A stretch of DNA of 64,000 nucleotides from NCBI GenBank assembly GCA_022829145.1, contig CM040741.1:52484180-52548179 (forward strand), given 5' to 3'. The notes under the pieces are model-generated. The model was not told where the DNA came from and ran no database searches. It saw only the letters and a list, made by a program, of their open reading frames with translations. The translations under genes and the position numbers were made by a program. How positions within the stretch are numbered: the stretch's first letter is position 1; every line of letters starts with the position of its first letter. The DNA is from Albula goreensis (taxonomy: Eukaryota > Chordata > Actinopteri > Albuliformes > Albulidae). Below, piece after piece: positions 48,981 through 62,028 of the stretch.

Positions 48981-51900
48981 AAAAAACATGTTTTGAATTC
49001 ACATGTCACCAGGCCCAATCCTAATTTGCTACTTCAACCACGCCACTGATTTGCAAGAGGAAAATATGCCAGAGGTTATGCAGCTATGTAAAACCTGGGT
49101 CAAAGCAAAGCTAAACTGAACAATTAACCTACTTGGATGTTTGATAATATTTTATCTTATATAAAATTACATTTCTGGGTAAAAGGCTCAGGTAACAAAA
49201 CATGAGCTAGAGTAACTACATTCCTACATGACTGTGTAGCCACATGACAGGTTACAAAATAGAAGGCTGGTTTTAATCTGGTGTGGGATACAGAAAACAT
49301 AATTCCTCAGAATCTAACAGGGAATGACACTGCTGACAAACACCTTATAAAATTAATCAAAAGAGCGGGTATTCTATCATAGACCAATCACATCTACCCA
49401 TTTCATTGGGTATTGAATTTTGCTTTTCCTCATTCATAAACTGAAGCTATATTGCCATAAATTATTCACTCCTGAATGGCGGACAAATAGAACCATTATC
49501 AAGAGGCACAGCTGTTCAATACCAAAATGGAAACTAAATATAATGATCATTTTACAGAGCACATTATTATATGATACATTTGCACAGTGTTATACAGTAC
49601 ATTAGTGCATTGTTGCCAGAGGAGTTCTATCTATACTTACTGATAAGGGAGTCATTTTCATGTGTAATTGCATTTAAGAACTTTGGCCCCTGGCTTTAGA
49701 AGCCCAGCACTATGCCATTAAATTAGTGCTACTCTGCAGAAATCCTTTATTCTTTGTGCTGCATCAGACAATGGCAACTTTTGCTGGAACCAGACAAAAT
49801 ATATGGGGCTAATCTTTTATTGTTCAGGGAAACCTGTATGAAATGGATAGTAAGTCAGTATACAGTAAATATTACACCCAGTGTGTTAGGAATACACATC
49901 TTGAAGAATACATGTTCTACAAAAACTATGACTGTTTTTACCTCAGCCTGGTTAAATGTACAATTCGGAATGGCCAAGAGAGTATTTTCCATTTCCCAAT
50001 AACCTGCATGGAGAAACAGCATAATGGAAGTGGCCTTGCCACCATTCCAGATAAACAGGTAGGTCAGTTCAATACTCTGTAGTAGAACAAGGTGCACAAT
50101 TTGACCAGATAGCACAAAGAAAAGGTAGAAATCTGAAGAACTATGGAAAGTATGCCTTACTATTGTAAAAAAAGAAAAAGAAAAAAACAAATGAAAAAAA
50201 TTAAAATTCCATCACATTTTGGACAGATTAAAAACGCATTAATACAGTCATAATTTGACAAAGGGATGTATTTTATCACTGTTGCTAAGTAACACTGTAC
50301 AGAAAAAATATCAGGCTGGATAGCTAAAGCTAGCTCACATCAAGATTGTATGTACAGATTGTATTTTTGAACACACACATACACAAGCATGGAATTTATT
50401 AGGATATATATTATAAACTTTAACATGTGCATACAAATATCTGTACAAATAATTTCCAAAATATTTGTGAGACATATTTCCATGGTATTAATATGACTCA
50501 GAAAATTTTGAATAATTCATTCCTTCCCACCACATTTTCTTTGTGCAAACTATACAGCATTGTGTTCCTACCTCAGTGTACATGTCAGACGCACATTATG
50601 TGTTTTTGATGTGCTTTTCCAATTTAAAGTATACAGTTTATTTCAATTAAGTATTTAAAAGCATACTGATTTCCAATTCCCATCAATCAATATGGCCACT
50701 AAGAGCTCTGTGTCATGTTCAGCTTACATAATAAAATCATAAAACAAACCCAAGTATCCTGGAAGTTTTGTAAAATAAACTGAAATAGCTTTGTGAAACA
50801 CTACAGAGAAGTTGTTTGTGACAACATAAATCATAAAACCAGTTAAGAGCGGCTAAAATACCTATTGAATGCCCAAATATGTGGTGCCATCATATGCTAT
50901 CAATGTTCCATTGATCCCAACCAATCAAAGCACATTTACTGGGGAGAGCAGGGACCTTCGATTGGCCCAAATCAATCAGCAGTTGCACTTGTCAGCACCT
51001 TCCATTAACTGGCCCAGGAGACTCTATACTTCCCCATTACGACAAAGATCTTGCATATTTAATTGGAAGTTACATTTATCAAAATGTGTCAGTGCTGAGT
51101 ATCAATGCTGACAGAACACAGGGAATTTATTTGGTTTTCAGCTTTTAGATTTGTCTGATCTGATCTTTTTCATTCGAATCAAATTATTTTGTGTAGGAAG
51201 CTAAAACATAAACGACTCAATGTATTAAAAATAACCTTTGGTCACTGGAGAGTTATCTATCAGACTCATTATCTATGGGGGTATGCATTAGTCATGCTGT
51301 AGTGTGTTTGCACTGCCTGCAGAATCACGGCTGTTGTATCTGTTTACCTGCCTATTTTTAAAGCCGTCAAGCTTTCCTGCCGAGTTTGCGGAAATTGGAG
51401 ACCGGAGCCAGTTTGCGCACTAGGTTGTATGCTGCTAACCTAGAATACTACGGCAGTGACTAATCCCCAACAAAAATCATGTAATGAAGCACCCTTTAAA
51501 ATTATTAGCTTGGACTAATTTGAGGTTGGTTGTCGGTATAAGAATGCATCATCTAATTGAATAGAAGGGTGCAGGTGGTGCAGGCTGACAGAAGAAACTA
51601 CATTGCTGTATAAGAGTTTATGAGCGTAAAAGTAAAGGTGTGATTGCACACAAGTGTGTGAGTGTGTATGCGTGGGTGTGTGAGAGACAAAAAGGGAGCG
51701 ATACAGAGAGTGAGAAAGAAGAAGGGGAAACTGAAAAATATTGAAAGCATAGAAAGATGATATGAGTGAAAAAGAGCATAATATATGTATATGATGTATT
51801 TAAATCAGAGCCAGGTTTTGCAACATTAATGAACAGGTATGTTCAGAGGAATGATGATTATGCTCATTATGTAAGGAGTAATGATAAATAACATAAAATG

Positions 51901-52207
51901 CTGCACTAATAAAGCTCAGTAGTTAAATATTTAATCATTTCATTTATGCAGCAGGTTTGACACATATTAATGCATATGGGGGAATCTACATGCTATGCTT
52001 ATAACCTTCTTTATTCAGTACATCTGAGCTAACTCTGATGCCATATATTGGAAGCAATAGCATCCATGATGAGAAACGTTCAATGAAGATGTTCACAAGA
52101 ACCAGTGATACAGCTGTATCAGCACAATGAGGGCCTCAAGCTGCAAACAGCCTCTACTTACTCACCCCAAAATCTTCCAAGAGTTCTATTATTTTTAAAA
52201 GTACTAA

Positions 52208-52404
52208 ATTATTTATTGTCTTGCAGACAACCTTATCTGAGCTACATTTTGACATGCTGTACATTTCTTCAGCCAAATATATACTGATGCAATTCAGGTT
52301 GTGTCTTGCTCAAGGGCACAGCAAAGTCCCACCTGGGATTTGAACTTGCATGCTCTCAGTTACAGAGGCAGTTCCCTAAATGCTCCACTACACTGCCACC
52401 CCAA
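52208..52404 (-). mobile_element. SINE relic, minus orientation (left copy of a pair)
   Basis: It contains TTGCAGACAACCTTATCTGA, GCAATTCAGGTTGTGTCTTG, CTCAAGGGCACAGC, the B-box complement GGGATTTGAACTTGC and a terminal CCACTACACTGCCACCCC. The order matches the inverted SINE family seen next to it. It is older or more diverged than its neighbour. Confidence 0.65.
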
Positions 52405-52555
52405 ACCTCCAGGCTGTATCTCACAGAGCTCTCTGATGCACAATCTTGATTTTCTTTTCATTTCCCATTGGCATTAGACAGATGCCTTTTTTATTGAGAC
52501 AGAAGTGTTATGATTTGTTTTATAGGACAGATTTAGGACTGCCTGGAAACATTAT

Positions 52556-52745
52556 ATCACATTTAGTTATTTAGCAGACATTCTTATCCAGAGTGAGGTA
52601 CATAGTTTATAGTTATATCCACTGTCCAGATAGATATTCAGTGACTTGCTGCAGGGTACCTTAGCAGTGCCCCACTTGAGAATTCAACCTATGGCCTCTA
52701 TGTTGGTAGACCAGCTCCTTAACCATTATACCACGCTGCTGCCCA
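52556..52745 (-). mobile_element. SINE relic, minus orientation (right copy of a pair)
   Basis: Read on the plus strand it starts with the inverted tail (TTTAGCAGACATTCTTATCC) and ends with CTCCTTAACCATTATACCAC, the complement of the tRNA-like head. This is the same family as the plus-strand copy near 39.8 kb. It lies about 150 bp from another copy in the same orientation. Confidence 0.7.
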
Positions 52746-54228
52746 TGTAGTAATGGAACCTAATTATGAGCAGACTGGAGGCAGACCGGAGAGACTGCTG
52801 AAGTCCTCCATCTGCCCAGGACCATGGAGCCTCCCGCTACCATACACACATTTAGCTTTGGTCTTCCCCTTCTTCCCCCTCCCACCAGGTAGTGAATCTG
52901 TGAACTCCATCTCTACAGGGAGCTTCTCACTTCCCATCCCCTTACTGTCATGCCACTGCAGGGCTTTGGAGATTACACAGATGTCTCTGCAGCGAGGTCA
53001 TAGGACAGAGTTTTAGTCTTGCTTTGCCCGAAGGCGACAATAGCTCTGCACACTTTTCATCCTGCTTCTCAGTTAAACCTATAATTTTTGGATAAATAGT
53101 CAAAGACACCAATCAGGTATCAGAGTTCTAGAAATTCCCATACTATTGGATACCACAAATCTGAATTTATCTGAATTTGAGAGTCACAGTTATTTGTACA
53201 GCATTGATTCTGAATTATCTTTTTAAAAGCCCTACAGCACTGAACAATAAAAATATGACAGTGCAATGCACAGGCACAGTCATGTTGTGGCAGTTTATGG
53301 CAGATCATGTCAGAACAATGGTTAATTTTTGTTCTTAGAAAGTTATTGCAAAAAAGAAGAATCAAGCTGTGATATGCTTGATGATGATCAATCTCACAGT
53401 GCCATTGGGTCATTCAGTTAATGCTCTCCTGAAAGCCCTTCACAAGTTTTCAAAATGTTACTGGTGTCAGGTATTGAATTCATGCTTGCTCAAAAGGCAA
53501 TCAGAAAAAATGCCCCTACTCTTACCTTCCCCCCAATTCCACCCCCCTGAGATGATGTCATTCCCTCCCTTATGCACTCAGGTAATGGGAGTTTGTGGAT
53601 ACTCCTAACAGATTTCATCAGCCGGATGCCCACAGCCTGCTAAAGGCCACACAGACAGAGGTATTCAGGATAATAAGAGAGCTGGTATAGCACATTAGCT
53701 ATGCTTGCATAGCCTTCAAATGGCCATAGGGCTATACTGCTCCTCACCCCATGGAAATTGCTCTTCCAAATCCATTCACCCTGGAGGTCCTGGTATAAAT
53801 TGGTGTAATTATGGTGAAATGCCAAATTATTTGGCTGCACTGAGATACAACATAGCTGTGATGAAAATGTGTTTTTTATGATGATTTAATAGCATGGATC
53901 AAACAATTATCCAGTGGCAATAGGGGTGAAACACAGTGTGACACAATAAACAGTTTCCCATAGCACCATTCTGTCAAGGCATATAAACAGCACTGTTGAT
54001 GGGATGTTCTGATATACTGTAACTAGACACATGCATGATCTGTACAACAGATACAAGGCTGGCACAGCAGCCAGACCACACCCTCTCAGCCCGTGTTTCC
54101 TTCACACACATACCCAAACCCAAACACAAACCAATACATGCGGGAAAACAATGAAATGCCGTCCAATGAATTAGACGTGCAAGTGAAGGGTCATTTGTGC
54201 TGCTTGCATACTCATATCTGGGGAAATA

Positions 54229-54266
54229 AGTGCAACAGACACAAAATAGTGCAACAGACACAAAAT
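54229..54266. repeat. Perfect 19-bp tandem duplication
   Basis: AGTGCAACAGACACAAAAT occurs twice in direct tandem without mismatch (54229-54247, 54248-54266). It lies 26 bases from the CT microsatellite and suggests recent replication slippage. Confidence 0.95.
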
Positions 54267-54287
54267 TCAGTCCCTGCATTCTTTCAT

Positions 54288-54291
<4 letters not shown>

Positions 54292-54330
<39 letters not shown>
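54292..54330. repeat. (CT)n microsatellite
   Basis: A 39-base CT dinucleotide run, followed by one CACTCTC break. Confidence 0.97.
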
Positions 54331-54337
<7 letters not shown>

Positions 54338-55188
54338 TGCATAAGAGGCATTTTTGTTGCAAATCTCAAACAATTTCCACACAATTGCCCTTGGGTCCCA
54401 TGGATGTGTTTGTACTGTTGATTTGTTTACTGAAGCAGATAGCAGCAAGCATAAGTCATCAACTAACTAGGGAGAGCGATTTTGTGTTTCTGTAAACACA
54501 AACTACCTGGGGGCAGTAGTTGACTGGACCCTTCAATTTGGCCATGAAGGGGTTGTGATTCCTTCCTCTTAGTCTATTGAGACTGTTGTAATGTATAGCA
54601 AATAGGACATGTTGTCCATACTGTCATGAGTTTTCAATCCCCATTGGGGTTCACTACCCTTTTACCCTTGAAAAAGGTTATTTACTTCAGCTGCTCCACA
54701 AAAATGCAGCTGTACAAATGGGTTGCTGACTGTGCATGGTGTAAACTCGCAAGTACAGAACATTTCCCAGAACGAGGACATCTGGTAAGCAAATATGTAA
54801 TTAATTCGCTCAACCTTTTCTTCCCTCCTGTTGAAATTCAGCTTTATTTCATTCCATAGATTCACACGCATCTGCAAAATGTTACTTATTTGCACTCCAG
54901 CTCCAGTAGTGCAAATTCACACCAGGGCCATTTTTTTTATATCTTTCAATGGTACTTACAACATCGATAGATTTCCTCTCTCACAGATCAGGCCTGTAAC
55001 AAAACGTGTCCTATTTTGCTATTTTCCTTTTTCCAGCAGTACCGTTGGCTTTAGATTTGTGTCAGTCAGAGAGGAGTTCTCTGGTCCTCAGGGATTTGCC
55101 TTCTCCCTGCCAACTACCATAGTGTGGATCCCCAGTTTCTCTCGTCATTAATATTTGTCAAGACTAACGGCCGGGCTGCGAGCCTGAG

Positions 55189-55277
55189 CTGAGAGAAGGG
55201 AGGGGAAGGAAGGAGGGGGAAGGGGAAGGGTAGAAAGGAACAGAGAGAAGGCGAAGGAGGGAGGGAGGGCAGAGAAA
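55189..55277. repeat. Purine-rich GGGA/GGAA block
   Basis: A nearly pure purine stretch on the plus strand, with G runs of three to five separated by short A-containing spacers and a GGGA tandem at its right end. It is low-complexity DNA with triplex and G-quadruplex potential. Confidence 0.85.
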
Positions 55278-56148
55278 TGTCCAGGGCAACATTATTAAGA
55301 CCATCATACTCCTGCACCCAGTCATCCTCAGACAGGCAAACTAATGGCCTGCCACTTGCAATTGCGTGGAATTAAGAGAGAAGGGAGAAGGTGAACTGAT
55401 TTGTACTTTATTTGTACATGTGTGTTTTTTTCTTCTTTTTGTACCACATTTGTGCCCGCCAGAATGTTCCAGTCAATGACTGGCCACATGCATCGGTCTG
55501 GGACCAATCAGCAGTACCCCTTGAGATCAATAAGGCGGTTAAAAAAAAAAAAAACTAATTCACTAATGGTCTGACTTATTGTTCCAATTTACCTGCCTTG
55601 GGATTTGTTGCATTTCGTTTGGGTTTGGCGGGAAGGATCGATAGCGGCATGCCGCTTACCCACGTCCCTCTGTCTGTCAAGTGAAACAGGAGGGGGTCCA
55701 GCCCCCCACTGGGCAGCTGCTAGCAGAACTCTGATTCTGTGCCAGTGTAGCAGAGAGGGTTGTGAAATTACAAGATTCAGGCAGCAACTAGTAAAGGCTT
55801 TGACGCAGTATTTATGCCCCAAGATAATTAAGTCTACTACTTGTGTCAAAGGAAAAAAATAAATAAATGGAAACTATAAAATAATTTATTGCAAAGAGGC
55901 AGTTGTCCTTTGTTGGGGCATGCTAAATGATTGTAGAAATCACACAGTGTTACTTTAATCTAAATCAAAAATAATGTGTTTCAGATTCATGTGTTTGGCC
56001 ACGGATGATTGGTAGTGCTGAGAATAAGGGCTGCCTTCATTAAAAGCCAAGGCAACTGAATTTGCCTTTCTCAAAATGTCAAACCTGTACGTATAATGGA
56101 GTATTTTAATTAAACATAAAAATTAAATATAGCACTGGCATTAAATAC

Positions 56149-56260
<112 letters not shown>

Positions 56261-59200
56261 GTGCAGTGCTGTGCACAGTGCAGTATGTGTCATAGGTGCA
56301 AGAGTAGAGTGCAACTGTGTGGCTGAAGCAAAGCAGATCTAGACATGCTCTATATGTGGATGGCAGACATCCTGAAAAAAACTAAGCTGCTGCTGAAAGA
56401 GCTGCTGGCAAGTCAATATAGTGCAGTCTCCCCTCCTGATCAAATGGAAATTGAGTGCTCTAGCACATCCTATAGAGGGACAGTCCTACATCACATGCAG
56501 AACTGCTGTTCTGTTCTGAGTTCCTGACTCAATATGGTCATTAATGGTCCCACTCTTCAAAAGAGAAGGGGTGTTAACACTACAGGTGCTACAAAAACCA
56601 TCATTTACTGCCAAATTTTAGACAGATGGATGTGCAGGAAAAAAAAAGTTTTAGCAAATTTCCTGGGACAAATTCCCACAAAATCCTCTCTCATGTTCTC
56701 TAACGTATGAGTGATGAAAAATGAGTCTTCAGCTGAAAAGTCAAAAAATGGCAAATAAAAGCTCAGCACTACCACAGTATATTTCAGGTTAATGTCAATT
56801 GGTGAGGCTTTTTTTCATTTTTTTTTATTATTTTATTTTTCAAAAGGATATAAACTGAATTAATTACCCTGCAGTAAAGTTTACTCAGTCACAATCATTG
56901 AATGTACTTACCTTCAAGTATTGTACAGGCTTGTAAAATGTAATTCACAAATGTATTTTCCCAGTGAAAGTCATCATTAAACATGAATACAGCGAATCCA
57001 ATGTTTTAGCCTTTGTTTCCTCAACCAGACACCATCAGAGTCCTCTCTTGATTTATTCAGAGTGCATTTCTTCACTGATTAAGCACACTCAAGAAAGGCC
57101 TTTTAACCACCAGCGGTTTTATGCCCTTCATTTTTCACTGATGTCAATATAAATACTTTCTTTTAATCTAATGAGAATGCCATTCAGTAGTGTTGCAGTG
57201 TAGAGGATTTTGCCTGAATGTCAGAGAGTGCCACTCTTCCGCTAAGGTAGCACTGGAGCAAATGCAGGGCATAATAAGTCCCATATTTCAGTCTTAGTCT
57301 CTTTTTTGAAATGGAAATAACTGAATAAACAGGGAATTAAATAATACTGACATGCTGTGGATTTAGAGACTGGAATACCTGTCAACACTGCATTTCCCAG
57401 GAGGGTTCCATAATTTCTGCTCATCCCCCAAACATCTACAGAATTTCTACTCGAAATAGAAGCTGTTAGGGAAGAAGCCTCAGATGAGGACCACACCATG
57501 GTGCAGCAAACAGTGGTGGATATTTGAAAATGCAAAATCAAGTGCAAAGAAACAGAAAACATCTAAGTCTGCATGATTAAACCACTGGATCAAGTTCCTG
57601 GCACTGCTGTTAGTGAAATGTTTGCATTTTAAACTGTGTTGCCAGCTTATATCTGTAATCATTCTAAAATCCTACACGGGATATTATCTATAATATCTAG
57701 ATTAATCAGCCTCGGCATCTTTAAATTCATATAGTTCTGTTAGCTTCTAGAGAATGAATCTGCAGCCTAGTTATTGTGTATGTTCAAAACGAATCAACAT
57801 GGACAATTCCACATATACTAATGTAATGGTTTGTTTATATCTGTTAAATATGATAAGACCTTTCATGTCTAAATGACCTGCATGCGTACAAAGGGCAACA
57901 TAGCGTGCATATGGAGTCAACACAGCTAAAATAAGCTACTGCATTCATCCCATAATACATAGATAAATACGAAAGCTGAAAGTCTAATGATCTCACTGAT
58001 AATATTCTGCTGTCCAGTCCATACACCAAAATATTTGGAGCACTGTCTGAAAGGATGAATAAAGGAATGAGTAAAAGCCATCATAAAGATTCTGAAATAC
58101 CTTCATAGCCACTAAATTAATTTTCATAAACATCAGACCGTCACAGGATGTGCTATGTCACTCTGTGTCACAAGAGGAATGATTTGAATTTTTATTAGAT
58201 GCTCATAAAAGTTCTATATTGCTTTTGGTAAGACCCATTCCAGAAAGTGGAATCAGCTTCTCTCATGCCACAAACAAAGCAAAAATAAGCTTGAATACTC
58301 ATTCTCTTTATTTCAGTTGTTATTTTTTCACCAGGTGTGGTAATCCTGTGAAGCAGTCTTGACAAAAGGCAGCCTAGTGTGCCGAGAATGGACTGCCGCA
58401 GAAAAATGACAGAAACTCTGCACAAAGCAGCCTCAACGTTCTCACAGTGCTTCAGCGACACTACGACTCCACACTGGCGGCCATGCTGCGGACGAGCACA
58501 TGCGGCAGCGACGTGAGTCCTGTGTTAAATAGCTGGAAATAAATCATTCAGCACGCCGGGAAATGTTTTACACTCGCTCCCCTCCATTCCGTTCCACCTC
58601 CCGCCGTCTGCTAATGAAAGCCCTGCAGCCAGGCTTTCCAATGGGCTCTCCTGCGTGCCATCCCACTACATTTGTTTTCTTCGCCCGAAATGCTTGCTTT
58701 AACCGTTTGAGCATGTGCTATATGGGGGAAAAGAGAGGGTTATTGCTGTGTGAACTGTAGTATCAATTGATACGTTGTCAAGCCAGAGCCACTGCAGTTA
58801 TAATGCTGGCAGGAAAAGACAAAACCTTGGGAAACGTACTTATTCCCTCTGCTGGTCATTAAAAACCCACACGCACAGGACACAAGACATGAATCATGAG
58901 AACACAACTGTACGGCAGAGCTTAGCACTAATACGATACTGGTCCTGGAGACATTTTTGCTTTTTTCACTTGTGCAAGTGCCAAGGGAGGAAGTAGCAAG
59001 CGTATGTTAGGCCCATTAAAACAATGAAACTATTAGAGTCCTCAGGGGAACAGAGTGAGAGAGAAAGAACAAAAGAAAGAAAGAAAGAGTGACAGACAGA
59101 GGAACAGATGGACAAGAGGGACCAGCAACAACGAAATGCTGTGGATATTAGGGAGACAGGGCAAGCTGTCAGAGGGTAGACCCGAACAAATAAAGGCTGC

Positions 59201-62002
59201 TATTTTCAATCAAAACACACAAAACAAACCTCTCAGTTTGCTGAATGTGAAACCTACCAATTCTGTTAATTACGTGTCAAATTATATTACTTCCTTGGAT
59301 GGAGTCATCATAACTGTGTACATTGATTTTGCTCCTCTAGTCAAGGCAAGGACCAGGACTGCAGAGCAGCTGCGGTTTAATATCAAGAGTTAAAATGAAT
59401 GGCAGGAGTAGCACTCAGCATAGAAATGTGTGGAAAATGACTCAACTTCCCACAGATGAGGTGTTCACCTGGGTTCACCCAACTTGGATTTGCCCTGAAT
59501 TGGCAGTGGCCTGGATTCAGGAAATATTAGCATGGAACTTGAACTAACAAAACTCATTGTTACATACTTGTGCATTTTTTCTTCAGAAAATCACCAAAAC
59601 AATTCTGCAAACTGTGACTGAATAAAAAATGCTTCACTTGCATTTAATTGTTGTGTTGATTGAACCCTGGCCAGTCACTGCTGAAATGCACTGAACTGTT
59701 TCAATACCGAGCATGGCTTATTCTCTCAAAACAGTTGGCTGTCACTTATTTGCAATTCATACTGGATTAGCTACAACTGGTGATTTGTTCCTAAAATTGT
59801 CTTTGCTGCTCTGTTGCCAAGGATGTTTAAGCACCAGCTTTCATCAAGTGTGTTTCTAATGCTTCTGGTTCATCTTTCAGCGGCTCATTTTTGTATTCCA
59901 CACTATATACCGGTTCATGTCTCATCCCTCATCTTCTTTTGCATATCAAAGAAGGGGAAATATGGCTGTTTCCTCATAAACCACTGATTTTGAATGTAGT
60001 GGCATAATGGCACATAACTGACCTTAGCACTGCTCAGAGACAACAGGTGTCCCATTACATAAGAGTGACCCCACTGGTCCATGTGGTGCCCCTCGCCTGA
60101 CAGCACAAACAGAATGTGGAGTACACCTCTGACACCACGTGGGCTGCAGCATCAAAAGGAACACAGTCTAAAGGTGCATGGATTGACAGGCAGATGTTGC
60201 AGTGATAATAAATACCAACAAAAAATTCTGCATTTCAAAACAGAAATACACGGTACAGAAAAAAAACAGAGTAGTGAAAGTAAGAATGCTGTAAGAAAGC
60301 CTGACAATCTTTCACTGAGCAGGCCACCATGGGGCTTCACCGCTGCACCCCAAATGCACATATAAAACAGAAAACAAACAAATGACAACAAGAGGCCTGC
60401 AGGCAAACAGTGTGACTTTGCTCAGTCTCCCCTCACCAGTGCTGCCTGGCTAACCTTTACCTTAAATTTCCAAAGGCATGCCTGTTTGCAGTCATCCCCT
60501 GTTTTTTCCTGCATCTCCTGACAAGCTATGCAGAACATCTGCTTCCTTCTCTTGGGCTGAGACCTCTGGCATAGTGCACGGTACAGAGCTCCGCCCCCAC
60601 CAACCCATTCCCCAGTGATTTAAGGAAAAAAAAAGAAAACATCTTTTTTGGCTGGGCCTGACTCAGTCCTCTTCTCAAACACAAGGCTTCCCGGACTCAC
60701 TGACCTAATTTCTTTTTTCCCGGTTACCAAGTTTTTTATATGCTTTTTTTTCAGTCTTATTTTTGGGTTTGACAAATTCCATACAGCAAAGGCTTCTTAG
60801 GTCTCAGCTTGCAGTTAACTGGGATCTGCTCGGAAATGGAACTGTATCCAAAAGCCACACTCCATAATTTTATTGTTGTTAGTAAGAATGGGGATTTAGA
60901 ATTTGGACGCGAATACACATGGTGTGAGAGTAAAACAGTGGGACTCATAAATCAGAGAGGCCAACTGGGACACAAAGCAGATGGTGGGAAAAAAATCTCA
61001 CACTCAGTTTTCACTTCCTCACAGGTGAAACACTGCAGAGCTAAACACCTTTGATTATAAGTTTAATGTCTGATGAAGCAGAAGTGAATCAGTGAAGGAT
61101 TTTTTTTTTTGCATAATCGCTGAGCTACTCAAGTTCCAATGGTCTGTAGCTGCTTTTCCCGAATTGAAATAGTGGGCCTCTGCTTGCCGATAATGGTCTT
61201 AAAATAAGTGTTTACTATGGAAGATTCTCCTTTTTCCTAACCTTTACACATGAGCTAACAAGCATTATTAGACACCTCTGGTCATACAGTTACTACAGCA
61301 AATTCACTTGCTTCCTTAATGACTACTAATGCCAAGCAGCAGGGACAATGAGATGAGAGATAACTACACCCTTTCTCCCAGCAGATTATGCACAATATCA
61401 TTCTGCAACCCCATTGACTGGTACATACATCCTGTTATAACGTACAGTCATTTCCAGTACAGTTGTCCGCTGATCTGTTTTCATTTTAATGAAGGCCTGC
61501 TTGCATTTTCTCTATAATTTGGCTTCACAGACTCTGCTGTTCATTTCATTCTTCTCTCCATTTTCCATTTGATGAAACTACTTGATAGACCTGGATATAT
61601 TTCAGTGCAGTGATTACCCCAGTGTCAAGGGCTCCCTTGGTAATAATTTCCATTTGGGGCTTGTATCTAGACCATAATAATAATAATTTGGGAAAATTAT
61701 CAAAGGCAGTCTAGCTTCCATTTCCAACAGATGCAATCCAGGCAAACCGATTTAAATATTAAAAAACAGCCTCATATGAAATGAAAGCTTCCAATAACAT
61801 TAACGCCAGTGCCACAAAGTACTGAAAAAACGTCAAACTGTGCCATAAACATGATTGCCTTCAATTAAACAAAAGGCAGCTCATTGTAAGACTGTCTCTG
61901 CATTCTTAAGAAAACTCTATTAAACTGAACCCAAATCCTGCAGCCTGTTCCATAGCAAGAGCAGGAGCACTCATATCTGTGATGTCCTCTCAATGTCCTT
62001 GG

Positions 62003-62028
62003 TCTGTCTGTCTGTCTGTCTGTCTGTC
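62003..62028. repeat. (TCTG)6 array
   Basis: A perfect tetranucleotide run of six and a half units. Confidence 0.95.

Noticed and set aside
53974-54384. 136-codon minus-strand frame with an RE repeat
   Set aside because: The RE run is the CT microsatellite; the rest shows no recognisable protein.
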